NCBI GenBank assembly: GCA_027296045.1
Contig: JAPUJS010000328.1
Location: forward strand, 1 to 16,167
Source of the DNA: a bacterium
GTDB taxonomy: Bacteria > Latescibacterota > UBA2968
Direction of reading: 5' to 3'
DNA: 16,167 bases
In this document: in pieces, positions 7,583 through 13,815 of the stretch
How positions within the stretch are numbered: the stretch's first letter is position 1
How the letters are laid out: each line of letters opens with the position of its first letter
Made by a program: the position numbers and the translations under genes
Notes under the pieces: generated by a model
Seen by the model: only the letters and a program-made list of their open reading frames with translations
What the model was told of the DNA's origin: nothing
Databases searched by the model: none

Positions 7583-9291
7583 TATTTTGTCGTGCTCCTG
7601 ATGATGAAGATCAGTGTGGCAATTTGTGATACAATTCCCAGGGTTTCCCGAAACCGGCGGTAGCCCTCACCGGGGTTGTTGCCCTGAACAAAAATGCCAT
7701 CTCCCGGATCAATCCGGTCAACCTTGTGGGCCAAAACCAAATTGCCGGTGCGGGCCTTGATGACATAGACGCCGTTTTTTTTTGCCCGGTCTTTGAACCC
7801 GCCGGCCTGTTCGATGTAGTCCAGGAATGTATAGCCGGGGTTGTAGGGGACTTCGACGGGAGAGATGACATACCCGGAGACGTTGACAAAAGGTACAAGT
7901 TGAGGGACTTTGACCACGTCGCCGTCTCTGAGGCGGATGTTTTGTGACGGGTCATTTTGTTCGAATAGGGCCACAAAGTCGATCGGCAACCGTCCCTGAA
8001 CCTGCTGGGTTTTCATGGTCAAATAGGCCCGCTCATAGTCGGCCAGGCTAACGGCCGGCAGATTGAGCCGGCGGTCGATTTCGTTGTCAATTTCTTCTGC
8101 CCCTTCGATATGTCTGACAACGGTGGCCTGTCTGAGGGAGGCTTCATCGGTAAACCCGCCCGCCTGTTCGATGAGCTCTTTGAGGGTGAGTTCGCTGCCG
8201 ATGGGATAGGTCCCCGGATGACGAACTTCGCCCAGGAGGGATACAAACGCTTTTTTGCCTTCGATATTGAGTTTGTCACCTGCCTGCAATTTCAGGTTGG
8301 CCTCTAGATTGCCTGCAAGAGCTGCCCTCAAATCGATTGGGATGCGCATTTTCTGGCCGTTGAGCCTGAGCAGTTCGGCTTTGGCCGTGTTGAGGTTTCC
8401 AACCAGACCGCCGCCCATGGTGATCAGGTCGGATATCCGGTCTTCGGGTGCATATTCATAACTTCCCGACCGACGAATGGCTCCGGACACACTGATGGAA
8501 TCGCCACGAACCGGTATGAGGATCTGGTCGCCGTCCATGATAAATGGATTGTAGGCAGGTTCTCCGGTCAGGTTCCAGAGATAGAGGTCTGCTCTTTGTG
8601 TTGTGGCGACAAGGCGTCCGTCGTCTCCGATATGCTGGACCTGGATATTTCGAAGCGACGAGCGGCCTTCCGGCTCTTCGAGCAAGCCGCCGGCTTTATA
8701 AATCATTTCGGAGACCTGCTCGATGCCGTTGACCGGATAGGCGCTGGGGTAGAAGACTTCTCCGATGACATTGACGGTAAAAGGGCGAAGTCGGGAGAGG
8801 GTCACTTCGATTGCCAGGTGCTGGAAGCGGTTTTGAATGGCACTGTGGATGGCAATGTGTACTTCAGACAGGTTCAAACCGGCCAGGTGAACGGCGCCTA
8901 CGTGGGGGATGACAAGCTTGCCTTCTACGCCGACTGGGATTTCCAAAAGCTCGACTTCCTCGCCGCGTTCGACAACAATGGCGAAGATGTCTCCAGGGCC
9001 GACGACGTATTTGCCGGTTTTGATAATGGCGTTATAAGCGGCTTTGCTGATGCTGCTCACATCCACAGATGGGATACGCTGGGGCCCCGTATCTGTTTCG
9101 CCTTCTCGCCCGCCTTGTTGTTGTGGGGAGAAGATGCTTCGGGATCGCTTACGCGGCTTTTTTCTCTCTTCTTCCCGGTCCTTTTGACGGTTGGATTGTG
9201 CATATAAGACAATGGGTTGCAGGGTCAGTGAAAGCATCAGCAGGACTGATAGGATACGGGAAAGAGATGTCTTGGGGAAATGGGTGTTCAT
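7582..9291 (-). CDS. Wza-like outer-membrane polysaccharide export protein with SLBB domains
   Basis: Encodes 569 aa from ATG 9291. This start was chosen because it opens a signal peptide (MNTHF, hydrophobic residues about 11-29, cleavage after LYA), overlaps the preceding ORF's stop as ATGA, and has GGAG about 10 nt upstream. An in-frame extension to 9513 has no plausible function. A basic linker (about 34-52) is followed by a Poly_export domain (about 91-170, beginning YVVGPGD). SLBB-type beta-grasp domains follow at about 172-260, 266-345, 348-465 and 468-535 (VSGAIRRSGSYEY, LLGEVRHPGTYPI, VSGYVISPVEVPY). The C-terminus (about 545-566) is an amphipathic or hydrophobic helix like the Wza pore helix. 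There is no lipobox Cys, unlike classical Wza lipoproteins. It should form the export channel partnered by the Wzz protein. Confidence 0.9.
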   Translation of the reverse strand: MNTHFPKTSLSRILSVLLMLSLTLQPIVLYAQSNRQKDREEERKKPRKRSRSIFSPQQQGGREGETDTGPQRIPSVDVSSISKAAYNAIIKTGKYVVGPGDIFAIVVERGEEVELLEIPVGVEGKLVIPHVGAVHLAGLNLSEVHIAIHSAIQNRFQHLAIEVTLSRLRPFTVNVIGEVFYPSAYPVNGIEQVSEMIYKAGGLLEEPEGRSSLRNIQVQHIGDDGRLVATTQRADLYLWNLTGEPAYNPFIMDGDQILIPVRGDSISVSGAIRRSGSYEYAPEDRISDLITMGGGLVGNLNTAKAELLRLNGQKMRIPIDLRAALAGNLEANLKLQAGDKLNIEGKKAFVSLLGEVRHPGTYPIGSELTLKELIEQAGGFTDEASLRQATVVRHIEGAEEIDNEIDRRLNLPAVSLADYERAYLTMKTQQVQGRLPIDFVALFEQNDPSQNIRLRDGDVVKVPQLVPFVNVSGYVISPVEVPYNPGYTFLDYIEQAGGFKDRAKKNGVYVIKARTGNLVLAHKVDRIDPGDGIFVQGNNPGEGYRRFRETLGIVSQIATLIFIIRSTTK

Positions 9292-9410
9292 TCGACAACA
9301 ACTCCGTCTGAATCGATGTTCAGAACGTGGGCGTGGGCGACGATATTGTTTTTTTGCCAGGCGTTGACCATGGCCTGGCCGATGGCTTCCACTTCTTTTA
9401 TATACGCCAT
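9288..9410 (-). CDS. Possible 40-aa leader/small protein upstream of the exporter gene
   Basis: ATG 9410 starts a 40-codon ORF (begins MAYIKEVEAIGQ, ends DSDGVVVE) whose TGA overlaps the exporter ATG (ATGA, 9288-9291). Its ATG in turn overlaps the TGA of another minus-strand frame as TGATG (9408-9412). The stop/start overlaps on both sides and the amphipathic, acidic-ended sequence suggest real translation. There is no signal peptide, TM segment or known motif, and no good SD. A longer in-frame reading begins at ATG 9578, but the sequence between 9412 and 9578 looks more protein-like in the other frame. A decayed or frameshifted larger gene is the main alternative. Confidence 0.4.
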   Translation of the reverse strand: MAYIKEVEAIGQAMVNAWQKNNIVAHAHVLNIDSDGVVVE

Positions 9411-9571
9411 CAGGCCGCGGATGTTCCAGGAACGTCTTCGGGAATGTGAAACAGGTTGTAGAAAAAGATTTTGGGAATCGAAGCCAGGTTTTGATAGGTC
9501 GGCGCATCGACATCCGGTGTCCAGGACCAGTATGAAAGGGGCCACAATAAGCATATTAGGTACGAAATTAC

Positions 9572-9600
9572 TTGACATCGACAGGGTATATACCTAAATT
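9572..9600 (+). promoter_or_regulatory. Sigma-70-like promoter for a candidate small RNA
   Basis: A perfect -35 TTGACA (9572-9577), a 17-nt spacer and a -10-like TAAATT (9595-9600, 4 of 6 consensus). The predicted start is near 9607. The spacer ends with the perfect 10-bp palindrome GGTATATACC (9585-9594), which could be an operator. The call rests on sequence only. Confidence 0.45.
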
Positions 9601-9606
9601 TTGCCG

Positions 9607-9774
9607 TTAAATCAGTCGGCTGGGTGATCCCAAGTGGAGGGCCCGCTGAAGGGTTAATTTTAAAAGCTCTGGCAGATAAAGCCAAGGGGCTGGGTCCCAA
9701 ATTCAGGGATGTAGCCAGTTGTGTTATAGGCCAGCGGAAACTCGATATCCGAGATATCCGCTGGCCTTTTTTTC
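9607..9774 (+). ncRNA. Candidate structured small RNA or attenuated leader
   Basis: About 170 nt lie between a TTGACA-17-TAAATT promoter-like pair and a very strong intrinsic terminator. Within it several local stems can form, for example TGGC/GCCA around 9670-9690, and GGCT...AGCC enclosing TCCC...GGGA at about 9688-9716. A plus-strand frame is open across most of it and stops just after the T-run, but it lacks a start codon with an SD and runs through the terminator, so a non-coding product is preferred. It does not match the consensus parts I know for 6S, tmRNA, RNase P or common riboswitches. It lies opposite the leader zone of the minus-strand exopolysaccharide operon, so an antisense role is possible. 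Confidence 0.35.
9728..9773 (+). terminator. Strong Rho-independent terminator
   Basis: An 11-bp perfect outer stem (AGGCCAGCGGA at 9728-9738 with TCCGCTGGCCT at 9757-9767) has an inner CTCG/CGAG stem (9741-9744 with 9750-9753) and is followed by seven T (9767-9773). The T-run is only on the plus-strand side, so it stops rightward transcription. It separates the candidate small RNA from the right-hand gene block. Confidence 0.85.
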
Positions 9775-9817
9775 AATAAGCACATATTCAGGTACTGTGG
9801 AGGTCTGGCCAGAGGCA

Positions 9818-9846
9818 TTGAGAGATGGAAGCTGTGGGCGTAGACT
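9818..9846 (+). promoter_or_regulatory. Sigma-70-like promoter of the right-hand gene block
   Basis: TTGAGA (9818-9823, 5 of 6) and TAGACT (9841-9846, 4 of 6) are separated by exactly 17 nt. The predicted start near 9853 would leave a leader of about 20 nt, just enough to include the purine-rich SD GAGGGAG before the TTG at 9872. It lies downstream of the strong terminator, so the block would be expressed independently of the candidate small RNA. Confidence 0.4.
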
Positions 9847-9871
9847 GGATATCAAGAGGGAGTACAGGACA

Positions 9872-10264
9872 TTGGGTTTACTAACACGAGGACAGATGGA
9901 GGCTGAGATCAGTCGGCGTCTGATCCAGTTTGAAAAGGAGCACATGGGGCGGGGTCCGGAGAACGCTCGGACACGTATCTTCGAAGACGTGATTTTCGTG
10001 CGGCTGTCTGGTGTGCTCACGCCTGCCGAAAAGCGTCTGGCCAGAGAACAGGATGGCGCCCGGCTGATCAAGGAAGTGCGTCTCCGGTTGATGGACAGTT
10101 CTCGAAAGGCCCTGGAGGATCTGGTGCTCGATGCGACTGGCTGTAAGATGGTCAGCCTCCACACTGATCTGAGCACCCGGACGGGCGAACGGATCTTGGT
10201 GTTTGTGCTGGATCGGAATATAGAGGCAACGCTTTCCCGACGGAGGAGGCAGGAAGGACCATAA
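9872..10264 (+). CDS. MpsC family (DUF2294) protein, copy 1
   Basis: A soluble protein of about 130 aa. The central block is typical of DUF2294/MpsC proteins: RGQMEAEIS, FEKEHMGRGPENARTRI, VRLSGVLTPAEKRLA, VSLHTDLSTRTGERILVF. The family takes its name from the MpsABC system (linked to membrane potential and bicarbonate supply), but no mpsA/mpsB partner is present here, so the role is open. The start was set at TTG 9872 because GAGGGAG lies about 9 nt upstream and it keeps the RGQ-E-AEIS motif that usually sits near the N-terminus. ATG 9896, preceded by a close GAGG, is the alternative (122 aa). A longer reading to 9719 would run through the terminator and is rejected. The basic C-terminal tail (SRRRRQ) may bind nucleic acid or membrane; that is inference. 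Confidence 0.85.
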   Translation: MGLLTRGQMEAEISRRLIQFEKEHMGRGPENARTRIFEDVIFVRLSGVLTPAEKRLAREQDGARLIKEVRLRLMDSSRKALEDLVLDATGCKMVSLHTDLSTRTGERILVFVLDRNIEATLSRRRRQEGP

Positions 10265-10317
10265 GAATGAATATCTAAACGGAGGCCGCCGGGAAATTAA
10301 ACCAGAAGGTGAATCCC

Positions 10318-10755
10318 ATGAAAATCAAGGATATGATAGCAAGTAAGGGTTCCAGAGTGTTTTTCACTTGCCCGAAGGTCACGCTTCGGGGTGCACTCTG
10401 TGCGATGGTTGAAAATAAGATCGGTGCATTGCCGGTCATCAATGGTTCCGGTGCGCTTATGGGCATCATTAGCGAGCGGGATATCATGCGGGAAGTCTTT
10501 AATGGCAGTCGCCTGGATGAAAAGCAGGTTGGAGATGTGATGACCCGGGAGGTGACCACTGGATCACCGGATGACGATATTGATTACGTCATGAACAAGA
10601 TGACAGAAGGGAGATTTCGTCATATGCCGATTATTGAAGGGGATCAGTTGACCGGTATTGTGTCCATCGGAGACGTTGTGAAGACACAACTGGACCAGAC
10701 GAAGACTCAGTTTGTTAATCTGGTAGATTATGTGACAGGATCTGTTGACAAATGA
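10318..10755 (+). CDS. Tandem CBS-domain protein
   Basis: Encodes 145 aa from ATG 10318, with AGAAGG about 8 nt upstream; GTG 10309 is a weaker alternative that would itself sit in the SD. The protein is almost entirely two CBS domains (about 8-62 and 72-126), each ending in the ligand-binding pattern GI(I/V)S-x-x-D (SERDIMRE; SIGDVVK). Standalone CBS pairs bind AMP, ATP, SAM or related nucleotides and act as energy-status sensors for a partner protein. No output domain is fused, so the partner is likely another product of the locus. The gene follows the first MpsC gene by about 50 nt with its own SD. Confidence 0.9.
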   Translation: MKIKDMIASKGSRVFFTCPKVTLRGALCAMVENKIGALPVINGSGALMGIISERDIMREVFNGSRLDEKQVGDVMTREVTTGSPDDDIDYVMNKMTEGRFRHMPIIEGDQLTGIVSIGDVVKTQLDQTKTQFVNLVDYVTGSVDK

Positions 10756-10812
10756 ATCTCAGGTATGGCGGTACTGTGCCATCCACTTTCTCAAGGAGGT
10801 GTGACCGTTGCA

Positions 10813-10968
10813 ATGGGTAAAGCCTATAAGATAGGAAAAGCTCGTGGGTACATTCTGATCGTGGTGATAATCGGAGGCTTGATTCTGCTGGTTTACTCGA
10901 CTCTCACCAAGGAGCCGGACAGACGGTATGACAACATCGAGAAATTGAGAAAGGGTGCCACGCCCTAG
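10813..10968 (+). CDS. Small single-span membrane protein (51 aa)
   Basis: ATG 10813 opens 51 aa: a basic N-terminus (MGKAYKIGKARG), one hydrophobic helix (about residues 12-30) and a charged tail with an R/K/D/E-rich end. By the positive-inside rule the N-terminus is cytoplasmic. An excellent AAGGAGGT at 10793-10800 lies about 12 nt upstream, at the long end of useful spacing; the only in-frame alternative nearby, GTG 10801, is directly adjacent to the SD and improbable. No homologous family is recognised. It sits between the CBS and zinc-ribbon genes, so it could anchor or regulate a locus component. Confidence 0.65.
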   Translation: MGKAYKIGKARGYILIVVIIGGLILLVYSTLTKEPDRRYDNIEKLRKGATP

Positions 10969-11075
10969 GCACCAGGTTAGGACTTCGATGACAAACAGAT
11001 AGGGCTGCTCGGCGCATCTGCCGTCCACCAGCCTAGTCGGAAGAGATGATCGAAACATAAAGGAGGGGAAGAAAG

Positions 11076-11243
11076 ATGCCAGTTTATGAGTATAACTGTC
11101 TCAAATGCGATAAGATTTTCTCGATTACGGAAAGCATCACACAGCACGGGTCCAGGAAGGTTCGGTGTCCATCCTGTCGGAGTACCCTGGTCGAACGGGT
11201 CTTCGGCCCGTTCTTCGCCAACACGTCTAAAAAATCTGAATAA
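11076..11243 (+). CDS. FmdB-type small zinc-ribbon protein (55 aa)
   Basis: ATG 11076 with a strong AGGAGGGG at 11061-11068 encodes 55 aa ending at TAA 11241-11243. The N-terminus MPVYEYNCLKC and the pair CLKC (8-11) and CPSC (31-34) form the zinc ribbon of the FmdB/putative regulatory protein family; the usual F-rich stretch follows the second pair (VFGPFF). The family's biochemical role is unsettled and it was first named as a formamidase regulator. The length is shorter than many FmdB proteins but complete. It lies about 70 nt upstream of the sigma-factor gene, so a transcription-related role is conceivable. Confidence 0.85.
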   Translation: MPVYEYNCLKCDKIFSITESITQHGSRKVRCPSCRSTLVERVFGPFFANTSKKSE

Positions 11244-11271
11244 AACAGTTCTGTCACATTCCAGCGCAAGG

Positions 11272-11288
11272 TCAGCGGAGCACGCTGA
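11272..11288 (+). promoter_or_regulatory. Short hairpin in the leader of the sigma-factor gene
   Basis: TCAGCG (11272-11277) and CGCTGA (11283-11288) form a 6-bp stem with a 5-nt loop about 26 nt before the sigma-factor start. There is no T-run, so it is not a terminator. It could influence translation or RNA stability; it may also be chance. Confidence 0.25.
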
Positions 11289-11314
11289 GACTGTGAGAGG
11301 GCGAGGGGATCGCT

Positions 11315-12166
11315 GTGACGAGGGCTCATGAATCACTTCACGATGTAAAGGATTCTCTCCGGCGCTACATAGAGGAGATCGCTACATCCCAACCGCTCTC
11401 TGCTGAGGGAGAAGCGGCCCTCGCACGCCGGATTAAAAAAGGTGATACAGAAGCCCGCAACAACCTGGTGGAGGCCAACCTGAAATTTGTCATCGCCTTT
11501 GTTCGAGCATATCAGGACCGGGGGATGCCACTGGAAGACCTGGTCAGCGCGGGAAATATTGGATTGATTAAAGCTGCAGATCGGTTCGACGAAACCAGAG
11601 GGGTCAAGTTTATTTCTTACGCAGTCTGGTGGATTCGGCAGTCTGTCCTTTATACCCTGGCAAAATATTCCCGCCTTGTGCGTCTTCCGGAATACCGCGT
11701 AGACCTTTTATACCGAATCTTCTTGTATATCAATACCTGCCAAGAGGCTTCCTTCGATCCCACAGCGGAGGAGATTGCTGGAGAGCTTGGAGTCTCGGTA
11801 GAGCAAGTCACAGATACAATGATCAAAGCCCAGCATGTTGTCTCTCTTGATGTTGAATTTGGTGACAATAATGGTGGCACCCTTCTGAAAACCATAGCTG
11901 ACAGCAATCAGGAATCTTCAGACGCCCAGACAATGAAGAATTCCCTTCAGGACGAAATTGAGGCTGTACTGAATATCCTTAGACCGCGTGAGCAGAAAGT
12001 GATCAGGCTCTATTTCGGCCTGGGCGATAAACCCGAAATGACCCTGGAAGCAATCGGCAGGCAATTCGGGGTTACCCGGGAGCGAGCACGTCAGATCAAG
12101 AAACTGGCACTGAGCAAGCTGCGTTATTCTGGAAGGGCAAAGAGACTGATACCCTATACGGAGTGA
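11315..12166 (+). CDS. RNA polymerase sigma-70 family factor (group 2-like, no region 1.1)
   Basis: Encodes 283 aa from GTG 11315, with GCGAGGGG about 6 nt upstream; no usable ATG is nearby in frame. Regions in order: 1.2 (about 12-45), 2.1-2.4 (about 47-120, with DLVSAGNIGLIKAADRFD and the WWIRQS core-DNA motif), region 3 (about 122-200) and region 4 (about 215-272, with TLEAIGRQFGVTRERARQIK as the -35-reading helix-turn-helix). Region 1.1 and the non-conserved region are absent, so this is an alternative, primary-like sigma rather than the housekeeping RpoD, and it is not an ECF factor. Region 2.4 keeps the aromatic/WW set, so -10 recognition close to consensus is expected. The gene sits in the middle of the right block and may transcribe it; no anti-sigma gene is recognisable nearby. 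Confidence 0.93.
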   Translation: MTRAHESLHDVKDSLRRYIEEIATSQPLSAEGEAALARRIKKGDTEARNNLVEANLKFVIAFVRAYQDRGMPLEDLVSAGNIGLIKAADRFDETRGVKFISYAVWWIRQSVLYTLAKYSRLVRLPEYRVDLLYRIFLYINTCQEASFDPTAEEIAGELGVSVEQVTDTMIKAQHVVSLDVEFGDNNGGTLLKTIADSNQESSDAQTMKNSLQDEIEAVLNILRPREQKVIRLYFGLGDKPEMTLEAIGRQFGVTRERARQIKKLALSKLRYSGRAKRLIPYTE

Positions 12167-12327
12167 ATTTGAAGGGAGATCAGAAAAAGGCGAGATAGAC
12201 TTGCCAGAGACGATCCGCAACCGCAGGAGGAAGGCAAAGGCGGTGAAGGTCGAGTAGCTGGTTTTGGGAGGGCAGGAAGGTAAAAAAAGAAATGTATAGA
12301 ATAGAAAGAAGAGGGGAGAAGTGAACG
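12167..12327 (+). other. Leader region before the flavoprotein gene
   Basis: A purine-rich gap of 161 nt. A -10-like TAGAAT (12297-12302) has no convincing -35 at the right spacing. A TTG at 12201 opens an 18-codon basic reading frame (ends TAG at 12255-12257) with only a weak SD. There is no terminator, so read-through from the sigma-factor gene is likely. Confidence 0.4.
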
Positions 12328-13311
12328 ATGGATTTATCCACAACATTTATGGGCATGAACTTGAAAAATCCGATCGTGGTTTCGGCCTCGCCGCTGTCCA
12401 GTGATATTGCCAATATCCGGGCAATTGAAGATGTCGGGGCGTCTGCCGTGGTGCTCCCTTCGCTTTTCGAAGAGCTCATTCTCCAAAGGTTTCAGGAGAT
12501 GGGCACCCGTTTTTCGTACGACACAGAGAGCTTTGCCGAAGCGACAGACGATTGTCCAAAACCTGACATGTATCGGGAGTGTGATGAGTACCTGGAGCAT
12601 ATCCAGAAGGCCAAGGAGGCGGTGGACATTCCGATTATCGGCAGTCTGAATGGAGTGACTGCCGGAGGCTGGACCGACTATGGAAAGAAAATGGAGGAAG
12701 CCGGGGTCGATGCGCTAGAGTTGAATGTCTACTACATTCCGACCGATCCTGACCTGCTGGGGAGTACGATTGAACAGCGTTATCTCGATATCCTGATTGA
12801 CCTGAAAAGCAGGGTGTCTGTCCCGGTGGCGATCAAATTGAATCCCTATTTCAGCTCTATGGTCAACATGGCCAGGCGTCTGGACGAGGTGGGTGTGGAT
12901 GGCCTGGTGCTGTTCAACCGGTTCTACCAATCGGATATCGACCTGGAAGCCCTGGAAGTGGTTCCCAGCGCGATTCTAAGCACGTCTCAGGCGATGTGGC
13001 TGCCCTTACGCTGGATCGCCATCCTTTACGGGCAGATTGGGGCAAGCCTGGCGGCCACAAGCGGGATCCATACCGTTGAAGATGTGTTGAAGATGCTGAT
13101 GGCCGGGGCCCATGTGACCCAGATGTGTTCGGCGTTGTTCGAACATGGAATCGGCCATATCTGGAAGGTCCTTGGGGAGATGCGGGCGTGGATGGAAAAA
13201 CACGAGTATACCTCTGTGAAGGAGATGCAGGGACGTATGAGTCAGAAGTTGTGCAAAGATCCATCTACATTTGAACGCGAATATATCGAGGCATTGAGCA
13301 GCTATAAATAA
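12328..13311 (+). CDS. Dihydroorotate dehydrogenase-like flavoprotein (FMN TIM barrel)
   Basis: Encodes 327 aa, from ATG 12328 with GAGGGGAG upstream. The fold follows the PyrD class: MDLSTTFMGMNLKNPIVVSAS at the start, ELNVYY (131-136), VAIKLNP (167-173, FMN-contacting Lys) and the phosphate-binding TSGIHTVEDVLKMLMAGA region (244-261). In true class 1 enzymes the segment after ELN reads SCPN and carries the catalytic Cys; here it is YYIP, so the catalytic base is missing. This is the group annotated as dihydroorotate dehydrogenase-like proteins of unknown substrate, not a secure pyrimidine-pathway enzyme. No other pyr genes are present. FMN binding is likely; the electron donor and substrate are unknown. 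Confidence 0.85.
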   Translation: MDLSTTFMGMNLKNPIVVSASPLSSDIANIRAIEDVGASAVVLPSLFEELILQRFQEMGTRFSYDTESFAEATDDCPKPDMYRECDEYLEHIQKAKEAVDIPIIGSLNGVTAGGWTDYGKKMEEAGVDALELNVYYIPTDPDLLGSTIEQRYLDILIDLKSRVSVPVAIKLNPYFSSMVNMARRLDEVGVDGLVLFNRFYQSDIDLEALEVVPSAILSTSQAMWLPLRWIAILYGQIGASLAATSGIHTVEDVLKMLMAGAHVTQMCSALFEHGIGHIWKVLGEMRAWMEKHEYTSVKEMQGRMSQKLCKDPSTFEREYIEALSSYK

Positions 13312-13355
13312 GCGAGGTCGAACAGCAGATTTTGTGTTCCGAAAGGGGGTAGGAT

Positions 13356-13613
13356 ATGGAACTCGGGCCTGAGCATCATACGGTGTTCGACATTTTTAAA
13401 GCCTATAATATTGGTAACAGACAGTTTCTTTCCGCTCAAATCTTAAACTCTGAGTGGATTAAGATCCATGGGGGAGTTCGAGAAAATTGGCGGCATGTTA
13501 TTAAAGGATTGAGAGATTCGGGATATATCATCTTTGATCCGTTAGGCTTCGGTTTGTCAGAGAAGGGGCATGACCTTATTCAGCGTTCTTCTGATCAAGG
13601 AAGCTCCGGATAA
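13356..13613 (+). CDS. Small winged-helix-like protein (85 aa)
   Basis: ATG 13356 with a strong AAAGGGGGT about 7 nt upstream. The sequence FLSAQILNSEWIKIHGGVREN, WRHVIKGLRDSGYI and GLSEKGHDLI has the helix-helix-wing spacing and the terminal LSEKG motif typical of small wHTH DNA-binding proteins. There is no TM segment or ligand domain. It could be a transcription regulator of the block, but no target is shown by the sequence and the family is not recognised. It follows the flavoprotein gene by 44 nt and is followed by 202 nt without a clear gene. Confidence 0.65.
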   Translation: MELGPEHHTVFDIFKAYNIGNRQFLSAQILNSEWIKIHGGVRENWRHVIKGLRDSGYIIFDPLGFGLSEKGHDLIQRSSDQGSSG

Positions 13614-13815
13614 CACAGGTCCGGGTGGAAGGTGAAAAACCCGGCTGTCTGTAAATGACCCCAGAAGAGACATCTTGATGGAGGAGAGAACTCCGGAAAT
13701 TGGTTGGGGTAGACAATGATATATCAAGAAGAACGTGACTGCCAGGTGGAAGGAAGTTGTAGGTTTTCACCTGTGCCGGATCTATCAGGCAAATTCCGTT
13801 AATGGAGGTGGCTCG
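13614..13815 (+). other. Non-coding gap with one hairpin
   Basis: No convincing gene is present. CCGGGT and ACCCGG around 13620-13645 can pair (6 bp, loop about 12 nt) but no T-run follows, so it is not an intrinsic terminator. A GTG at 13735 in frame with the next gene has no SD and was not used. A short ATG frame near 13680 encodes only 13 residues. Confidence 0.4.

Noticed and set aside
9292..9513. N-terminal extension of the exporter to 9513
   Set aside because: It would bury the signal peptide 74 residues inside an Arg-rich leader and ignores the ATGA overlap and SD at 9291.
9576..9776. Plus-strand coding frame across the candidate small RNA
   Set aside because: There is no start codon with a ribosome site, the frame includes the full terminator hairpin and T-run, and no family is recognised.
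9719..9871. Extended start of the first MpsC protein at 9719
   Set aside because: It would translate through the strong terminator and upstream of the likely promoter; family motifs begin only after about residue 55 of that reading.
12201..12257. An 18-codon basic ORF from TTG in the flavoprotein leader
   Set aside because: Weak start site and too short to distinguish from chance; mentioned only in the leader entry.
13735..13815. GTG start 27 codons upstream of the 98-aa Cys protein
   Set aside because: No SD, whereas ATG 13816 has GGAGGT at optimal spacing.
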